From Clostridium lundense DSM 17049 (GTDB lineage Bacteria; Bacillota; Clostridia; Clostridiales; Clostridiaceae): 64,000 nucleotides of DNA. The stretch spans positions 124,001 through 188,000 of the forward strand of contig NZ_JHVC01000006.1 in assembly GCF_000619945.1 (NCBI RefSeq). Reading direction: 5' to 3'. The notes beneath the pieces were generated by a model. That model was not told the DNA's origin, ran no database searches, and saw only the letters and a list, made by a program, of their open reading frames with translations. Each line of letters starts with the position of its first letter. The stretch's first letter is position 1. Made by a program: the position numbers and the translations under genes. Below, one piece after another: positions 28,089 through 36,590 of the stretch.

Positions 28089-29123
28089 TTATTCTAATAC
28101 TGTACTTCTAAATTTCTCTTTAACTTTTTCATTTTCCTTATTTAGCTTATTCCAATCTATTTTCATAGCCTTATCATAAAAAGTTTTTAATTCTGGTGCA
28201 CCCTTTGGAGGATTTACATCTCCACGTACTGAATGCATCCACCCCTTAACTATAGCTTCTTGTCCTTCCTTAGATAACCACCAATCTTCTATAGCCTTTG
28301 CCGCTTCTGGATTAGGACCATCCTTCAAAATGGCTATAGGACTTGGAATAACTATAGTACCATCCTCAGGATATACAACCTTTAAAGGTTCTCCTTTTGC
28401 TGCAAGTTTTAATATGTTTTCTTCAAGAATCATTCCTGCTAAATATTCACCTGTAACTATCTTATTTTGTACAGCAGAGTTTCCTTCATCTACTTTCAAC
28501 CCATTTTTCTTTAACTTATCAAAGTAGTCCCATCCATATTTATCTGATAAAACTGCTGCTGCTACATAAGCTGTACCTGATAAAAGAGGATTTGGCATAC
28601 CTATTTTTCCATTCCATTTTGGATTTAATAAATCCTTAAAAGATTTTGGGGCTTCCTCAGGTTTAACCTTATCAGTGTTATAAGCTATTATCATATTTGA
28701 AACTCTAACGCCTGTCCAATAGCCTTCTTCATCTTTATTTAATTTAATATCTTTACGATTAGGAGCATCATATTTTAAAAGTAAATCTTTTTCTTTTAAG
28801 GATAGATAATAGGATGGATCTGCTACCATAAGTAAATCTGCCTGAATTTTTTTTGCTTCAATTTCTCCAGCCATCTTAGTCATTACTTTTTCTGTACCAC
28901 CTTGAAACCATTGAATTTCTAGATCTGGAAATTGTTTATTTAAGGCTGGTTTAACGGTTTCAATAATGTCTGGATAGATAGAAGTATATATCATAACCTT
29001 TCCTTTTGGTCCCTTTGCTGATGAAGATGTGCCTTGATCCTTATTTCCACATCCCATAGCAAAGGTTGATAATAATGATGTGGCTAAAAAAACAGTTAAT
29101 ATTTTTTTTATGCCTTTTTTCAT
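28089..29123 (-). CDS. ABC transporter substrate-binding lipoprotein (Fbp/AfuA type)
   Basis: A 344-residue type 2 periplasmic-binding protein with lipobox FAMGC (Cys 25). KVMIYTSIYPDIIETVKPAL opens the mature domain; IQADLLMVADPSYY, SFKDLLNPKWNGKIGMPNPLLSGTAY and a C-terminal WMHSVRGDV are family-typical. The paired Tyr residues of iron-binding FbpA are not evident in the C-terminal half. That fits the organic-phosphate (AfuA-like) branch better than iron. The substrate is inferred, not known. Confidence 0.78.
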   Translation of the reverse strand: MKKGIKKILTVFLATSLLSTFAMGCGNKDQGTSSSAKGPKGKVMIYTSIYPDIIETVKPALNKQFPDLEIQWFQGGTEKVMTKMAGEIEAKKIQADLLMVADPSYYLSLKEKDLLLKYDAPNRKDIKLNKDEEGYWTGVRVSNMIIAYNTDKVKPEEAPKSFKDLLNPKWNGKIGMPNPLLSGTAYVAAAVLSDKYGWDYFDKLKKNGLKVDEGNSAVQNKIVTGEYLAGMILEENILKLAAKGEPLKVVYPEDGTIVIPSPIAILKDGPNPEAAKAIEDWWLSKEGQEAIVKGWMHSVRGDVNPPKGAPELKTFYDKAMKIDWNKLNKENEKVKEKFRSTVLE

Positions 29124-29174
29124 TTTACAGCCCCCTTTTTTAATTTAAAAATATATAAAGGATTAATATCCTTT

Positions 29175-29990
29175 CTAACAAATTTTTAAATTTAAATTAG
29201 ATATGCTATTACCAAGATCCTTTATAGATGAAAATACATAATCTGCCTTAATATTTGACTTTTTATACATTTCTTCTGAAGTTTCCCCCGTAAACACAAG
29301 AATAGATGTTATTCCTGAATTTACTCCTGTAGCAATATCTGTATATAATCTATCCCCCACAATAGCTAGTTCTTCTTTATTTATTCTGTACTTTTGCATA
29401 ACCGAATCTATTATATACTTATAAGGTTTTCCTATAATTAAAGGAAGCCTACCTGTGGCTGCTTCAAATAGTTTTATCATTGCTCCTGTATCAGGCATGT
29501 ATTTTTTATTCTCGATAGGACAATTAAAATCTGGATGTGTAGCTATGTATGGTATTCCTTCTCTTATTAAATCACAAGCTATCCATATCTTTTCATAGGT
29601 TAAAGTAGTGTCAAATCCAAGTACTACATAATCTGGAGTTTCACTTCTATCCTTTATTACGGTAAAGCCATTTTGCATAAATTCCTCTTCTAAAGAAGGA
29701 GTACCCATTAGAAATATTTTAGCATTGCTTTTTTTATTTTTTAAATATATAACCGCAGCTTCTCCTGAAGTAAATACTTTTTCTTCGCATATATTACATC
29801 CCAATTTACTCAATTTTTGTTTATAAGTAAATTTATTTTTAGAGGAATTATTAGTTAAAAATACAAAATCCCTGTTAGTATCTTTTAATATCTGCAGAAA
29901 TTCTAATGCACCAGGTATTAACTTATTCCCTAAGTAAAATGTTCCGTCCATATCTAAAAGAAAAAACCTAACATCTAATAAATTTTTCAT
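29175..29990 (-). CDS. HAD-superfamily phosphatase (NagD/class IIA)
   Basis: A 271-residue phosphatase. Motif I is LLDMDGTFYLG (nucleophile Asp 13), motif II FLTNNSSKNK, and motif IV VGDRLYTDIATG. A class IIA cap lies between. NagD-type enzymes hydrolyse small phosphates such as nucleotide or sugar phosphates. It is the first gene of the operon with an Fbp/Afu-type importer, suggesting it dephosphorylates the imported compound. Its promoter has a strong dyad. Confidence 0.85.
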   Translation of the reverse strand: MKNLLDVRFFLLDMDGTFYLGNKLIPGALEFLQILKDTNRDFVFLTNNSSKNKFTYKQKLSKLGCNICEEKVFTSGEAAVIYLKNKKSNAKIFLMGTPSLEEEFMQNGFTVIKDRSETPDYVVLGFDTTLTYEKIWIACDLIREGIPYIATHPDFNCPIENKKYMPDTGAMIKLFEAATGRLPLIIGKPYKYIIDSVMQKYRINKEELAIVGDRLYTDIATGVNSGITSILVFTGETSEEMYKKSNIKADYVFSSIKDLGNSISNLNLKIC

Positions 29991-30117
29991 AGTTCTCCAT
30001 CCTATAATAAAATTACTGTTAGTTTAATATATTCTATAACTAAGGTTATTATTTATGTTTTATTATGACTATAAAGCAATGAATAATTATAAATTTATTA
30101 CATTTTTTCTATATTTT

Positions 30118-30146
30118 AATTTTACCATATTGGTAAATATAGTCAA
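30118..30146 (-). promoter_or_regulatory. Promoter with perfect operator dyad for the HAD-importer operon
   Basis: Minus strand TTGACT and TAAAAT are separated by 16 bases. The perfect dyad TTTACCA-tat-TGGTAAA (30121-30137) lies between and across these boxes, the ideal place for a repressor. The leader to the HAD start is about 130 bases. The rest of the gap to 30255 shows nothing clear. Confidence 0.55.
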
Positions 30147-30254
30147 TCAATTACTCTAAAAGTGGGATCACTTTTTTCAGAGGACAGAATACAGATTATG
30201 AAGGCCTTTCTTCCGTTAACACTACAGAAAAATTTTAAAATATTAAATAAAAAA

Positions 30255-30289
30255 AGAAAAAGTATGTCTTTTTAGAACACACTTTTTCT
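30255..30289 (-). terminator. Terminator after the slipin gene
   Basis: Stem AGAAAAAGTGTGT with ACATACTTTTTCT (minus strand, one wobble) and a short loop, then T-rich sequence, 7 bases after the slipin stop. Confidence 0.65.
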
Positions 30290-30295
30290 AAACTA

Positions 30296-31240
30296 TTAAG
30301 CTTTATTTTTATTTAACAAATCTCCTACAGCAGCTATACTACCAAAAGAAGATAAAGTTTCATTTGGAAGTATAAGTTTGTTAGCAGGATTTTTAGCCAT
30401 TTCTTGTAAAGCTTCTACTTGTTTTAAAGCTATAATTGTTTCATTTGTTCCAGAATCAAGTATGGCTTTATTAACCATCTCAATTGCTCTAGCTTGAGCT
30501 TTTGCTACAGCTTCTATAGCTTCAGCTTTACCATCAGCCTCAAGCACCTGTGATTGTCTTAATCCTTCAGCATGTCTTATATTAGCTTCTTTTTCTGCTT
30601 CTGCTTGAAGTATTTTAGCCTGCTTTTCACCCTCTGCTCTTGCAATATCTGATTGTTTTTGTCCCTCTGCTTGAAGTATTGCAGCTCTCTTATCTCTTTC
30701 TGCTCTCATTTGCTTTTCCATGGCTTGTTGTATTTCTGCTGGTGGAATAATATTTTTAATTTCAACAGAAAGAATTTTTATTCCATAAGCATCAGTAATT
30801 TGGTCTACTACCTCTAAAAGTTCATTGTTTATCTTATCTCTCCCTGATAGTACTTCATCCAAAGTCATATTACCTACTATATTTCTCATATTAGTTATTG
30901 TTGAGTACACTATACCTGATTTATAATTTTCAATATTATAAACCGCATCTTTAGAATTCATTACTTTATAGAATATAACATTGTCTATAGAAATTTTAAC
31001 ATTATCCTTAGTAATAACACTTTGAGGCTCTATATCCAATATCTGCTGCTTTGTTGAGACCTTTTTTCTTACAAAATCAGCAAAAGGAATAGTAAAGTGC
31101 CACCCTGGTTCCAATATTCTAAAGAATTGTCCAAATCTTTCTAGGATGTACACATATCCTGTATTAACTACTTTTATAGATGATAAAATTGCTGCTAATA
31201 ATATTACAAGAATTGCCATTAATAATATTTTACCTACCAT
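30296..31240 (-). CDS. SPFH/Band 7 protein (slipin/QmcA family)
   Basis: A 314-residue membrane-scaffold protein. An N-terminal membrane segment (about 4-24) is followed by the Band 7 domain (YILERFGQFFRILEPGWHFTIPF), and a long Ala/Glu/Gln-rich coiled coil from about residue 180 to 260 with repeated AEGEKQ-like units. A typical slipin LILPNETLSSFGSI tail ends it. It is paired with NfeD 13 bases upstream, the standard membrane microdomain module. Confidence 0.9.
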   Translation of the reverse strand: MVGKILLMAILVILLAAILSSIKVVNTGYVYILERFGQFFRILEPGWHFTIPFADFVRKKVSTKQQILDIEPQSVITKDNVKISIDNVIFYKVMNSKDAVYNIENYKSGIVYSTITNMRNIVGNMTLDEVLSGRDKINNELLEVVDQITDAYGIKILSVEIKNIIPPAEIQQAMEKQMRAERDKRAAILQAEGQKQSDIARAEGEKQAKILQAEAEKEANIRHAEGLRQSQVLEADGKAEAIEAVAKAQARAIEMVNKAILDSGTNETIIALKQVEALQEMAKNPANKLILPNETLSSFGSIAAVGDLLNKNKA

Positions 31241-31253
31241 AATTAATTCCTCC

Positions 31254-31712
31254 TTAAATTTTCCTTACCAATAATTTATTACCTTCAATGCCAATAATTT
31301 TGGCCTTGTCTCCCTTTTTCATTACGTCACCCTGATTTTTTATAGTCCAGTATATACCATCAAGTTTTATCATAGTTTTTTCTATCACTTCATCGTCTAT
31401 TATTATTTCCCTGCCAATATATCCCTCTTCCATAGTTGGAGTTCTTGACACGGTTTTATTTAATGTTTCTTTAGCCAATGGATATCCTATGCCCATAAAT
31501 AAAGCACTAACACCTACAAATGTAATTAATTGTACTGTAAATGAATAGTTTAAAATTAGTGCTATTAGCGATGCTAAACATCCAATAGTAAACCACACAA
31601 AAAGTAAGTTACTGGTTATCAAGTCAATAGCTATACCTGCTATTCCTATTGCTACCCATAGTAGTATTGAGGCTGTAGTCCCTATGATAACCCCCTCCCT
31701 TCTAAAATACAT
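31254..31712 (-). CDS. NfeD-family membrane protein, start uncertain
   Basis: A short NfeD: three or so membrane segments (about 15-90), then an OB-fold ending in GDKAKIIGIEGNKLLVRK. It partners the slipin. The only ATG in frame (31712) has no ribosome binding site. A very strong AGAAGGGAGGGG lies inside the frame just after it, and is followed at normal spacing only by GTT, ATC and ATA codons (ATA at 31685). The true start may be one of these rare codons, or a base may have changed. Confidence 0.8.
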   Translation of the reverse strand: MYFRREGVIIGTTASILLWVAIGIAGIAIDLITSNLLFVWFTIGCLASLIALILNYSFTVQLITFVGVSALFMGIGYPLAKETLNKTVSRTPTMEEGYIGREIIIDDEVIEKTMIKLDGIYWTIKNQGDVMKKGDKAKIIGIEGNKLLVRKI

Positions 31713-31832
31713 AATCTAGTAAAAAATGTTTAATTATTTTAAAATTTTTAGTCATTGTTTAATATCATTATACACTATTTTCATAGAATTTTACACAGCT
31801 TCATCAATTTTATAAGATAGATTTAAGTATTA

Positions 31833-31873
31833 ATATAGTTAATTGACAATTAACTTTTGTTAATTCATAATAG
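31833..31873 (+). promoter_or_regulatory. nadE promoter with overlapping palindrome
   Basis: TTGACA (31843-31848) and CATAAT are separated by 17 bases. The perfect palindrome GTTAATTG-a-CAATTAAC (31838-31854) covers the -35. It may be an operator of NAD-responsive control; no known NiaR motif was recognised. Confidence 0.5.
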
Positions 31874-31921
31874 TTTTGTAAAACATATATAAATGTGAAA
31901 TAATAATCGGAGGTATATTAT

Positions 31922-33880
31922 ATGGAAAACTTAGCAAAATCAAATAATTATATTCCTTATAAAGACTTTATAAATGTAGCTGCTGCTTGTCCTGTAACCA
32001 ATGTATGTGATATAGATTTTAATTTAAAGAATATAAAGGAATGTATACAAAATTCATTAAATAAAGATGTAAAAATGATAGTTTTTCCTGAACTTTGTAT
32101 CACCTCCTATACTTGCGGAGATATTTTTTTGAACAAACAACTTCTAAATCTTTCTTTAAAAGCTCTAGAAAATTTATGTAACTATTTAAAAGGTAAAGAT
32201 ATACTAGTTGCAGTTGGTGCCCCTTTAGTATATAGTGATCTTTTATACAACTGTGCTTTTATAATATATGATGGAAAGATACTAGGTATAGTTCCTAAAA
32301 GTTATATACCAAACTATACTGAATTCTATGAAAAAAGATGGTTCACAGAAGGCTTAGATGTGACAGATAAATATGTAAACTTATATTTTCAAAATAATGT
32401 TCCATTTGGCGTAGATTTATTATTCAAAAGTGGAAATTTTAAATTTGCCTTTGAAATTTGTGAGGACATGTGGGTAACTATTCCACCTAGTTCTTATTTA
32501 AGCTTAAAAGGAGCTAATATTATTGGAAATCTTTCAGCCTCAAACGAAATCGTAAGCAAAGCTATATATAGAAAAGATTTAGTAAAATCTCAAAGTGCTC
32601 GATGTATGGCTGCATACATATATGCTTCTTCTGGAATATTTGAATCTTCTACAGATTTACTATTTAGTGGACATTTACTTATCTCAGAAAATGGTACTAT
32701 ACTAGAAGAAAACCAAAGATTTCAAAGATATAATGAAATAATAACTTATTCTATAGATGTAGAAAAGTTAAATAGAGATAGATTAAAAAATGTAAGCTAT
32801 AGAGACAACTCAAAATTTTGTCCTTTTAAAATACGTGAAATAGAATTTCAATTTAAAAACTTTAACAATTTTACATTTAATAGATTTATTGATAAACATC
32901 CTTTTGTACCTGGCAACGATAGCGAGAGAGAGACTAGATGTAAAGAAATATTTAATATACAAAGTTCAGCATTAGCTAAAAGAATTTCTCACACGGGACT
33001 AAAAAAAGCTGTTATAGGTATATCTGGAGGACTTGATTCTACTTTAGCACTACTTGTTACTGTAAAAACCTTTGATATGCTTAATATTGATAGAAAAAAT
33101 ATAGTAACTATAACTATGCCGGGCTTTGGAACAACAGATAGAACTTACAATAATGCAATAAATCTATGTAAAAATTTAAGTACAGATCTAAGAGAAATAA
33201 ATATAGTAGATTCCTGCCTCCAACATTTCAAAGATATAGGTCATGACCCTAAAATTCATGATGTAACCTATGAAAATGTTCAAGCAAGAGAAAGAACTCA
33301 AATTCTCATGGATATTGCTAATAAGGAAGGTGCCCTTGTTATAGGAACTGGTGATTTATCTGAATTAGCCTTAGGATGGTGTACTTATAATGGAGATCAT
33401 ATGTCTATGTATTCCGTAAACTGTTCTATACCAAAAACTTTAGTTAGATATTTAGTAAGATATGTAGCAGAAAACCAAATAGATAAAGTAACTTCCGATA
33501 TACTTTTAGATATTTTAGATACCCCTGTAAGCCCAGAGCTTCTTCCTAAAGATAAAGAAGGTAACATAACTCAAAAAACTGAAGATATAGTAGGACCTTA
33601 TGAACTTCATGACTTTTTCCTATATTATTTTGTAAAAGGTACTGCTCCTGATAAAATTTTATTTCTTGGATGTAAAGCCTTTAAAGGAATTTACGATGAA
33701 GATATCATAAAGAAATGGCTAACTACATTTATTAGAAGATTTTTCTCACAACAATTTAAACGTTCAGCCATCCCTGATGGACCAAAAGTAGGTACCATAA
33801 GTCTTTCTCCTCGTGGAGACTTAAGAATGCCTTCTGATGCTAGCTGTAAGCTATTTTTACAGAGCATAGAACTTAAATAG
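31922..33880 (+). CDS. nadE: Glutamine-dependent NAD+ synthetase
   Basis: A 652-residue two-domain enzyme. The N-terminal nitrilase-type amidase has the Glu-Lys-Cys triad regions FPELCITSY (about 60), PKSYIPNYTEFYEKRWF (about 121) and FEICEDMW (about 178). The C-terminal synthetase has the P-loop GISGGLDST (about 366) and GTGDLSELALGW. It makes NAD+ from nicotinate adenine dinucleotide, using ammonia channelled from glutamine. CGGAGGT precedes the ATG. It is monocistronic, with its own dyad promoter and a terminator. Confidence 0.95.
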   Translation: MENLAKSNNYIPYKDFINVAAACPVTNVCDIDFNLKNIKECIQNSLNKDVKMIVFPELCITSYTCGDIFLNKQLLNLSLKALENLCNYLKGKDILVAVGAPLVYSDLLYNCAFIIYDGKILGIVPKSYIPNYTEFYEKRWFTEGLDVTDKYVNLYFQNNVPFGVDLLFKSGNFKFAFEICEDMWVTIPPSSYLSLKGANIIGNLSASNEIVSKAIYRKDLVKSQSARCMAAYIYASSGIFESSTDLLFSGHLLISENGTILEENQRFQRYNEIITYSIDVEKLNRDRLKNVSYRDNSKFCPFKIREIEFQFKNFNNFTFNRFIDKHPFVPGNDSERETRCKEIFNIQSSALAKRISHTGLKKAVIGISGGLDSTLALLVTVKTFDMLNIDRKNIVTITMPGFGTTDRTYNNAINLCKNLSTDLREINIVDSCLQHFKDIGHDPKIHDVTYENVQARERTQILMDIANKEGALVIGTGDLSELALGWCTYNGDHMSMYSVNCSIPKTLVRYLVRYVAENQIDKVTSDILLDILDTPVSPELLPKDKEGNITQKTEDIVGPYELHDFFLYYFVKGTAPDKILFLGCKAFKGIYDEDIIKKWLTTFIRRFFSQQFKRSAIPDGPKVGTISLSPRGDLRMPSDASCKLFLQSIELK

Positions 33881-33964
33881 GAACTTATAAAAATTTTCTA
33901 CATTAATATTAAGAACAATTAAATAAAAAACTTTTCCTTTTAAAAAAGCACTAAATTAAATTTT

Positions 33965-33985
33965 AGCTTACCCTGTGGGTAAGCT
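33965..33985 (+). terminator. Hairpin after nadE
   Basis: Perfect 9-bp stem AGCTTACCC/GGGTAAGCT with a 3-base loop, 85 bases after the nadE stop. The T-run is short, so it is a probable rather than certain terminator. Confidence 0.5.
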
Positions 33986-34090
33986 TTCCTCATCTATTAT
34001 TTAAAAAGGCTTTTTCAATTCTTCAATTTCCACTCTCAACTCTTAATTTAAAAATTCAGCTCTTATTCTTTTAATAAGTTTCTCACTTTT

Positions 34091-34969
34091 TTACACTCCA
34101 AATCTTTTTCTATATCCACACTTTCTACATAATTCCTCCACTGCTTCTCTCCTAGAAAATCCATTTAAAATATTATTAGCTCTATTGCTTTCTAATATTT
34201 GAGAAAAAGGGGTAGTATTTATATTTCCTAAGTTAATTACTCCCTCTCCATCTAGGCAACAAGGTACTACAGTTCCATCTACTAACACAGCTACTTGATT
34301 TCTAAGCCCATAACAAAAACCTTTTCCATCATCTTCTGCTTCTTTTAAATCCGGCCATTGAAATTCATAATCCTGATTTAAATATACTCTATCAGAAATT
34401 TTAATCCCTCCGCCAACAATGACCTTTTCTTCAATTTTATAGTTTAATTTAAATTCTTTTTCAATTGCCTCCAATAATTCATAATTTTTTTTCTTTCCAA
34501 AGCTTATTTCATTATCTTTATCTATATTCCATAACCTTAAAGCTATTATAATATTGGTATTATCAATAGCTTTCTTTGCAAATGAAAGAATGTTATTAAT
34601 ATATTTATCCTTATTTCTTGAACCTTCATTTCCATCAAAGCTATGTAATGAAAAGTTAATCTGCCTTAATGCTGGTTTCATAATTATTTTATCTTCAACT
34701 TTATTTATCAAAGTTCCATTTGTAGTTATATTAACCTTAAAACCTTTTTCATAGCTTAGATCTAGAAATTTATCTATTTCTGGATGAACAAAAGGCTCTC
34801 CTTTTACATGAAAATATATATAATCTGTATATGGCTTTATTTGATCTAATATGTTACTAAAATTCTCCACCTTCATAAACTCAGGTTGCCTTTTTGTTTG
34901 TGGGCAAAAGCTACAGGCAAGATTACATACATTTGTAATCTCTATATAAAACTTTTTAAATCTTTTCAT
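34091..34969 (-). CDS. Radical SAM/SPASM protein
   Basis: A 292-residue enzyme. The radical SAM Cys cluster CNLACSFC (about residues 14-21) binds a 4Fe-4S cluster. KGEPFVHPEIDKFL is the GEP-like motif. A C-terminal SPASM-type region has CYGLRNQ, PCCLDGEG and ELCRKCGYRKRF. Related proteins modify peptides or act as anaerobic sulfatase-maturase relatives. No substrate gene is adjacent, so the role is open. I chose the ATG at 34969, which follows GGAG, over a TTG at 34984. Confidence 0.82.
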   Translation of the reverse strand: MKRFKKFYIEITNVCNLACSFCPQTKRQPEFMKVENFSNILDQIKPYTDYIYFHVKGEPFVHPEIDKFLDLSYEKGFKVNITTNGTLINKVEDKIIMKPALRQINFSLHSFDGNEGSRNKDKYINNILSFAKKAIDNTNIIIALRLWNIDKDNEISFGKKKNYELLEAIEKEFKLNYKIEEKVIVGGGIKISDRVYLNQDYEFQWPDLKEAEDDGKGFCYGLRNQVAVLVDGTVVPCCLDGEGVINLGNINTTPFSQILESNRANNILNGFSRREAVEELCRKCGYRKRFGV

Positions 34970-35126
34970 TAGTTTATACTCCAATCTTATCTTTACTTCT
35001 TACTCTTACGTTACAACTATAATACCTGTGACCTATGCAAAAATCAACTATAAAAAATTGAGAGTTGAGAGTGAAGGTTTCCTTATTTTTTATTTGTTTT
35101 ATAAATTCCCATAGAATAAATATAAG

Positions 35127-35158
35127 GGGCTATTGACAATTGTCAGCAGCCCCTTAAC
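35127..35158. terminator. GC-rich hairpin in the gap before the radical SAM gene
   Basis: AAGGGGCT and AGCCCCTT arms enclose an inner TGACAATTGTCA palindrome, giving a compact stem. It may terminate readthrough from the cyclophilin gene (minus strand). Confidence 0.5.
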
Positions 35159-35186
35159 ATCAAAATTTTTTATGCAATAAACAGAG

Positions 35187-35295
35187 TTCTAAGCTTCAGA
35201 AGGAGTTTTTACTCGCACTGAAGCTTAGAAATCGTTATCCAGGGACGTAGCCGCTCTTTACTCCCACTTTAAAAAAGATGGGAGTATTAGAGCGG
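35187..35295. repeat. Tandem hairpin element of unknown function
   Basis: Two strong stem-loops lie side by side in the 375-base gap. The first pairs 35187-35199 with 35218-35230 (13 bp perfect). The second pairs 35251-35266 with 35279-35295 (16 bp, one bulge). A short GGATA/TATCC-type pairing links the ends. The higher GC and fixed structure differ from neighbouring AT-rich DNA. It could be a dispersed repeat or a structured RNA. Confidence 0.45.
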
Positions 35296-35359
35296 ATAGT
35301 CATCGGATAAAAAATTTTTTCCTTTATTCTTCATTCTCCACTATTCACTCTTCACTTCA

Positions 35360-35878
35360 TTAAATAGTTTCTGGTTCCTTATATTCAGTTCCAAAAGTTT
35401 CTACTGTTACTTCTTTCATTACCTGTGGTTCTAATGGTTTATCTGAAAAATCTGTTGAAACAGATACTATTTTCATAGCTACATCTAATCCTTCTGTTAT
35501 CTTACCAAATGCTGCATACTGTCCATCCAAATGAGGAGCATCCCCTACCATAACAAAAAATTGGCTACCAGCTGAATTAGGGCTCATAGATCTTGCCATG
35601 GATAAAACTCCTTCAGTATGCTTTAAATCATTTTTAAATCCATTAGATCTAAATTCCCCCTTTATAGAATAACCAGGTCCTCCAACTCCAGTTCCTTCTG
35701 GACATCCACCTTGAATAACAAAACCTGGAATTACTCTATGAAAAGTTAATCCATTATAAAAACCTTTTTTTATTAAACTTATAAAATTATTAACTGTATT
35801 TGGAGCAACTTCAGGATATAATTCTCCCTTCATTACATCCCCATTTTCCATAATTATAGTAACTATTGGATTCTGCAT
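35360..35878 (-). CDS. Cyclophilin-type peptidyl-prolyl isomerase
   Basis: A 172-residue cytosolic PPIase with no signal peptide. Catalytic-core segments are FHRVIPGFVIQGG (active Arg) and GSQFFVMVGDAPHLDGQYAAFGKI. It assists folding by proline isomerisation. The ATG at 35878 sits 8 bases from AAGGAG; the ATG two codons upstream is too close to it. Confidence 0.93.
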   Translation of the reverse strand: MQNPIVTIIMENGDVMKGELYPEVAPNTVNNFISLIKKGFYNGLTFHRVIPGFVIQGGCPEGTGVGGPGYSIKGEFRSNGFKNDLKHTEGVLSMARSMSPNSAGSQFFVMVGDAPHLDGQYAAFGKITEGLDVAMKIVSVSTDFSDKPLEPQVMKEVTVETFGTEYKEPETI

Positions 35879-36000
35879 AATCATCTCTCCTTTTCTTGTA
35901 ATACAAAGCTAATTATATTATTTGTAGTTATAATTTACAATAAAAATATCATTTATATTTTGCTATATAAAAACTATTTTATTCTCTAAATATGAAAATT

Positions 36001-36034
36001 GCCATAAACACTATTTTTACATAGCATTTATGGC
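36001..36034 (-). terminator. Terminator after the small XRE regulator gene
   Basis: GCCATAAA pairs with TTTATGGC, with further inner pairing, about 35 bases after the XRE stop; the minus strand continues into ATTTTC. Confidence 0.55.
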
Positions 36035-36069
36035 AATCACTATATACAAATCCTTAAAGGATAGTTTGT

Positions 36070-36288
36070 CTAATGTACAATCAAATCATCTAATTTACAA
36101 CATAGTATGTTCGCCAGTACAACAACTTTTTGTAAACTGGGGTTCTTCTTATCTCCTCTCTCAAGTTCTTCTAAATAAGATTTTGAAATCGAAGTTAAAT
36201 ACTTAGAATTCTTAGTTAGGTTCTCAACATCAGAAGCAGTATATCCTAATTTTAATCTGTACTCCCTTATTTTTTTCCCATCTAACAT
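36070..36288 (-). CDS. Small XRE-family HTH protein
   Basis: A 72-residue single helix-turn-helix protein: IREYRLKLGYTASDVENLT as helices 1-2, ISKSYLEELERGDKKNPSL as the recognition region, and a short C-terminal tail CKLDDLIVH. GGGGG precedes the ATG. Nothing beyond DNA binding is visible. A pair of TACGTA-centred sites lies upstream, in the gap before the divergent sigma gene, and could be its operators. Confidence 0.75.
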   Translation of the reverse strand: MLDGKKIREYRLKLGYTASDVENLTKNSKYLTSISKSYLEELERGDKKNPSLQKVVVLANILCCKLDDLIVH

Positions 36289-36404
36289 TTAAAGACCCCC
36301 TTATTTAATTATATAGGTTCCTTGACCTTATTATATCATGTTTACTCCTAAAATTATATATGTATTTTATAAAATTTATATTATAATTTGTTAATTTTAT
36401 ATAA

Positions 36405-36458
36405 ACATACGTATCATTGCGAATTTTATTTAATTAGCATCCATTAATATACGTATGT
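36405..36458. promoter_or_regulatory. Paired ACATACGTAT/ATACGTATGT sites
   Basis: Two copies of a TACGTA-centred box (36405-36414 and 36449-36458) face each other 34 bases apart, between the divergent XRE and sigma genes. They look like regulator half-sites, probably for the XRE protein; this is inference. Confidence 0.35.
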
Positions 36459-36481
36459 ATATATTAATAAATAGTTGTTAT

Positions 36482-36512
36482 TGAAACTTTTACCATGGTT
36501 CGCTACTCTAAT
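36482..36512 (+). promoter_or_regulatory. Candidate ECF-sigma promoter before the sigma gene
   Basis: TGAAACTTTT is an ECF-type -35 box (AAC core). About 16 bases later comes CGCTACTCTAAT as a possible -10 region. Such promoters are usually recognised by the ECF factor encoded downstream, giving autoregulation. The -10 is a weak match. Confidence 0.4.
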
Positions 36513-36590
36513 TAGTAGGCATATGAAATAAAATTATTTATTAAATTAATCTATGATTTTTTGAATATGCCTTAGAAAGGAAGTGAGGAT

